Assembly (NCBI RefSeq): GCF_000590925.1
Contig: NZ_CP004372.1
Location: 1,345,001 to 1,409,000 of the forward strand
Length of the DNA: 64,000 bases
Reading direction: 5' to 3'
From: Roseibacterium elongatum DSM 19469
GTDB lineage: Bacteria > Pseudomonadota > Alphaproteobacteria > Rhodobacterales > Rhodobacteraceae
The notes beneath the pieces were generated by a model. The model was not told where the DNA came from. It made no database searches and saw only the letters and a list, made by a program, of their open reading frames with translations. Positions within the stretch are counted from its first letter, which is position 1. The number at the start of each line of letters is the position of its first letter. The position numbers were made by a program, and so were the translations under genes. Below are positions 62,179 through 64,000 of the stretch, one piece after another.

Positions 62179-62667
62179 TCAGATCGCGGACAGCAGCGCT
62201 TCGCCGCCCGAGGTTTCGCAGACGCCGGGGTTTTCCTCGGCGTGCAAGACCTTGACCACCCCGTCCTCGACATACATCGCATACCGCCCCGAGCGCGCAA
62301 TCAACCCGGCGGGCGGCGCGGTGAAATCCATACCGATGGCGGTGGTAAAGGCGCTTTCGGCATCGCCCAGCATGGTGATGCCGGCCGCGGTTGCGCCTGT
62401 GGCCTCGCCCCAGGCGCCCATCACGAAGGGGTCGTTGACCGAGATGCAGATGATCTCGTCAACGCCCTTGGCGTCGAAATCGCCCTTGGTGCGGACAAAA
62501 CTGGGCACATGGGCCGAATGGCAGGTGGGGGTAAAGGCACCGGGCACGGCAAAAATCACCACCTTGCGCCCCTTCACCTTGTCGCTCAGCTGAACCTGTT
62601 CGGGCCCGTCCGCGCCCATCTGAACCAGCGTTGCATCGGGCAGGGTATCTCCGACGGAAATGGGCAT
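62179..62667 (-). CDS. peroxiredoxin (Prx5 family), first of a tandem pair
   Basis: A 162-residue peroxiredoxin: FAVPGAFTPTCHSAHVPSFVRT is the active site, ICISVNDPFVMGAWGEATGATAAGITMLGDAESAFTTAIGMDFTAPPAGLIARSGRYAMYVEDGVV is the classical Prx5 core. A C-terminal Cys (PGVCETSGGE) could resolve the sulfenic acid. The ATG 62667 begins with PISVGDTLPDATL. Divergent from the flavoprotein gene (86-base gap). Confidence 0.93.
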   Translation of the reverse strand: MPISVGDTLPDATLVQMGADGPEQVQLSDKVKGRKVVIFAVPGAFTPTCHSAHVPSFVRTKGDFDAKGVDEIICISVNDPFVMGAWGEATGATAAGITMLGDAESAFTTAIGMDFTAPPAGLIARSGRYAMYVEDGVVKVLHAEENPGVCETSGGEALLSAI

Positions 62668-62753
62668 TTGGCGCGTCTCCTTCGCTTGTCTATCCGCACC
62701 AGCGGCATATAGGGTCCGCCGCGCAGGACGCCAGTCGCAAAGGGGCAGGGACC

Positions 62754-63959
62754 ATGGAAAAGATCGTTGTCGTGGGGGCCGGGCAGGCCGGGGCGGCCTG
62801 CGTGGCCAAACTGCGATCCGAGGGGTTCGCGGGACAGGTCACCCTGATCGGCGAGGAACATGTGCCGCCCTACCAGCGCCCGCCGCTGTCCAAGGCCTAT
62901 CTGCTGGGCGAGATGGCCCTCGAGCGGCTGTTCCTGCGTCCGGAAAGCTATTACGCCGAAAACGGGATCGACCTGATGCTGGACACCCGCGTCGATGCCA
63001 TCGACCGCGCCGACCGAAAGGTGATCGCGGCGGGGCATCCGCTGGATTACGACGCGTTGGTGCTGGCCACGGGGTCGGTGCCGCGCCGCCTGCCCGCCGC
63101 CATCGGGGGCGAATTGCCGGGCGTGCATGTCGTGCGCACCTTGCGCGATGTGGACGAGATGGCCCCAGAAGTGGTCGATGGCCGCCGCGCCCTGATCGTG
63201 GGGGGCGGTTATATCGGGCTGGAGGCCGCCGCCGTCTGCCGCAAGAAGGGGATGGAGGTCACGCTGATCGAAATGGCCGAGCGCATCCTGCAACGCGTGG
63301 CCGCCCCCGAGACCAGTGATTGGTTCCGCGACCTTCATACGCGCCACGATGTGACGATCCGCGAGGGCGTGGGGCTGGAGCGTCTGGTGGGCGAGGATCA
63401 CGTCACCGGCGCCATCCTTGGCGACGGCACCCAGGTGCCGGTGGATCTGGTGATTGTCGGCATCGGGATCACACCGGCGACCACATTGGCCGAGGTGGCG
63501 GGCGTCGAGATCGACAACGGCATCGCCACCGACGTGCAGGGCCGCACCAGCGATCCGGCGATCTGGGCCGCAGGGGATTGCGCCTCGCTGCCGTTTCGCG
63601 GCGACCGTATCCGGCTGGAATCGGTGCAGAACGCCATCGACCAGGCCGAGGTGGTGGCCAAGAACATTCTCGGCGCGGGCGAGGCGTATGACCCGAAGCC
63701 GTGGTTCTGGTCCGACCAGTATGACGTGAAACTCCAGATCGCGGGCCTGAACCGGGGCTACGACCGTGTTGTGGTGCGCGATGGGGACGGGGCGCGGTCG
63801 CATTGGTATTACGCGGGCGAGAGGCTCTTGGCCGTCGATGCGATGAACGATGCGCGCGGCTACATGATCGGCAAGCGTCTGATCGAGGCGGGCAAATCGC
63901 CCGATCCGGCGATCATCGCGGACGCCGCGGCCGATCTGAAACCGTTGCTGAAAGGCTGA
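62754..63959 (+). CDS. FAD-dependent NAD(P)H:ferredoxin (rubredoxin/putidaredoxin-type) reductase
   Basis: A 401-residue two-dinucleotide-domain reductase: FAD loop IVVVGAGQAGAACVAKL at residues 4-20, PYQRPPLSKAYL, LATGSVPRRLP, NAD loop LIVGGGYIGLEAAAVCRKKG near 147, and WAAGDCASLP near 270 that completes FAD binding, with a C-terminal reductase domain (WFWSDQYDVKLQIAGL). It likely supplies electrons to a ferredoxin for a P450 or dioxygenase; the partner is not here. GGGG-type ribosome site; the frame is open upstream but starts here. Confidence 0.9.
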   Translation: MEKIVVVGAGQAGAACVAKLRSEGFAGQVTLIGEEHVPPYQRPPLSKAYLLGEMALERLFLRPESYYAENGIDLMLDTRVDAIDRADRKVIAAGHPLDYDALVLATGSVPRRLPAAIGGELPGVHVVRTLRDVDEMAPEVVDGRRALIVGGGYIGLEAAAVCRKKGMEVTLIEMAERILQRVAAPETSDWFRDLHTRHDVTIREGVGLERLVGEDHVTGAILGDGTQVPVDLVIVGIGITPATTLAEVAGVEIDNGIATDVQGRTSDPAIWAAGDCASLPFRGDRIRLESVQNAIDQAEVVAKNILGAGEAYDPKPWFWSDQYDVKLQIAGLNRGYDRVVVRDGDGARSHWYYAGERLLAVDAMNDARGYMIGKRLIEAGKSPDPAIIADAAADLKPLLKG

Positions 63960-63964
63960 GCGCC

Positions 63965-64000
63965 ATGCGGATCGTGGCCGGGCGTTGGCGTGGCAAGAAA
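63965..64000 (+). CDS. rsmD: 16S rRNA (guanine966-N2)-methyltransferase, 5' end only
   Basis: Twelve codons before the window ends, starting MRIVAGRWRGKK, which is the typical N terminus of RsmD (MRIIAGxWRGRKL). Five bases after the reductase stop, so likely in one operon. Confidence 0.6.
   Translation, partial: MRIVAGRWRGKK

Noticed and set aside
1..64000. CRISPR arrays, insertion sequences, integrases, prophage structural clusters
   Set aside because: No regularly spaced repeats, transposase motifs or capsid/terminase genes were seen; the only phage-like genes are the spike pair.

Overview
The window looks like a chromosome segment of a high-GC alphaproteobacterium of the order Rhodobacterales (Rhodobacteraceae, Roseobacter or Paracoccus-like). 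The evidence is the RegB/RegA/SenC redox cluster in its classical divergent layout, the hemD-mic60-hemY row, the tsaE-amgK-murU-addB-addA-trxA row, and a pair of gene-transfer-agent (GTA) head-spike genes of the Rcc01079/Rcc01080 type. No rRNA, CRISPR array, insertion sequence or integrase was seen. There is one tRNA, tRNA-Thr(CGU).

Region 1 (1-18406) is a surface-polysaccharide locus. It holds glycosyltransferases, a Wzy-like polymerase, the GDP-mannose/GDP-L-fucose genes manC, gmd and fcl, an epimerase, an initiating sugar-phosphate transferase, an outer-membrane polysaccharide export lipoprotein, a Wzz/Wzc-type chain-length tyrosine kinase and a FlaA1/CapD-type nucleotide-sugar dehydratase. 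The first 4 kb (polymerase and flanking glycosyltransferases) is visibly more AT-rich than the rest. No Wzx flippase lies in the window. Inside this locus, between the initiating transferase and the export genes, sit ghsA and ghsB homologues for the GTA head-spike base and fibre, and a PPP-type phosphatase gene. In Rhodobacter capsulatus the capsule is the GTA receptor and, as I recall, the spike genes also neighbour capsule genes. This window therefore looks like a linked GTA ligand-and-receptor module, and it is the most interesting feature here.

Region 2 (18783-31891) is housekeeping: tRNA-Thr, hemD-mic60-hemY, tsaD-gpsA-EVE protein, a DUF2853 protein, a ketopantoate reductase-like enzyme, ahcY, an HD phosphohydrolase, two acetyltransferases, and a LysR regulator divergent from an overlooked 49-residue gene. 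Region 3 (31898-37126) is the redox-signalling regB // senC-regA cluster, a small lipoprotein and a PAS protein preceded by a perfect CtrA box. Region 4 (37154-46695) links threonylcarbamoyl-tRNA synthesis, cell-wall sugar recycling, AddAB recombination, thioredoxin and a rhodanese. Region 5 (46747-64000) holds a beta-lactamase-fold hydrolase, glnK-amtB, a bifunctional penicillin-binding protein, mlaC and mlaA, a type I secretion ABC/adaptor pair, small metabolic enzymes, an MscS channel, a secreted HExxH protein, tandem peroxiredoxins, a ferredoxin reductase-like flavoprotein and the start of rsmD.

Seven genes each carry one apparent single-base indel: the sulfotransferase-like gene, gmd, manC, gpsA, regA, the PAS protein and the penicillin-binding protein. 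In each case adding or removing one base restores a full-length family member. Because some of these genes are essential or highly conserved and several indels lie in G or C runs, sequencing error is the likeliest cause. These genes are annotated as composite coding regions.
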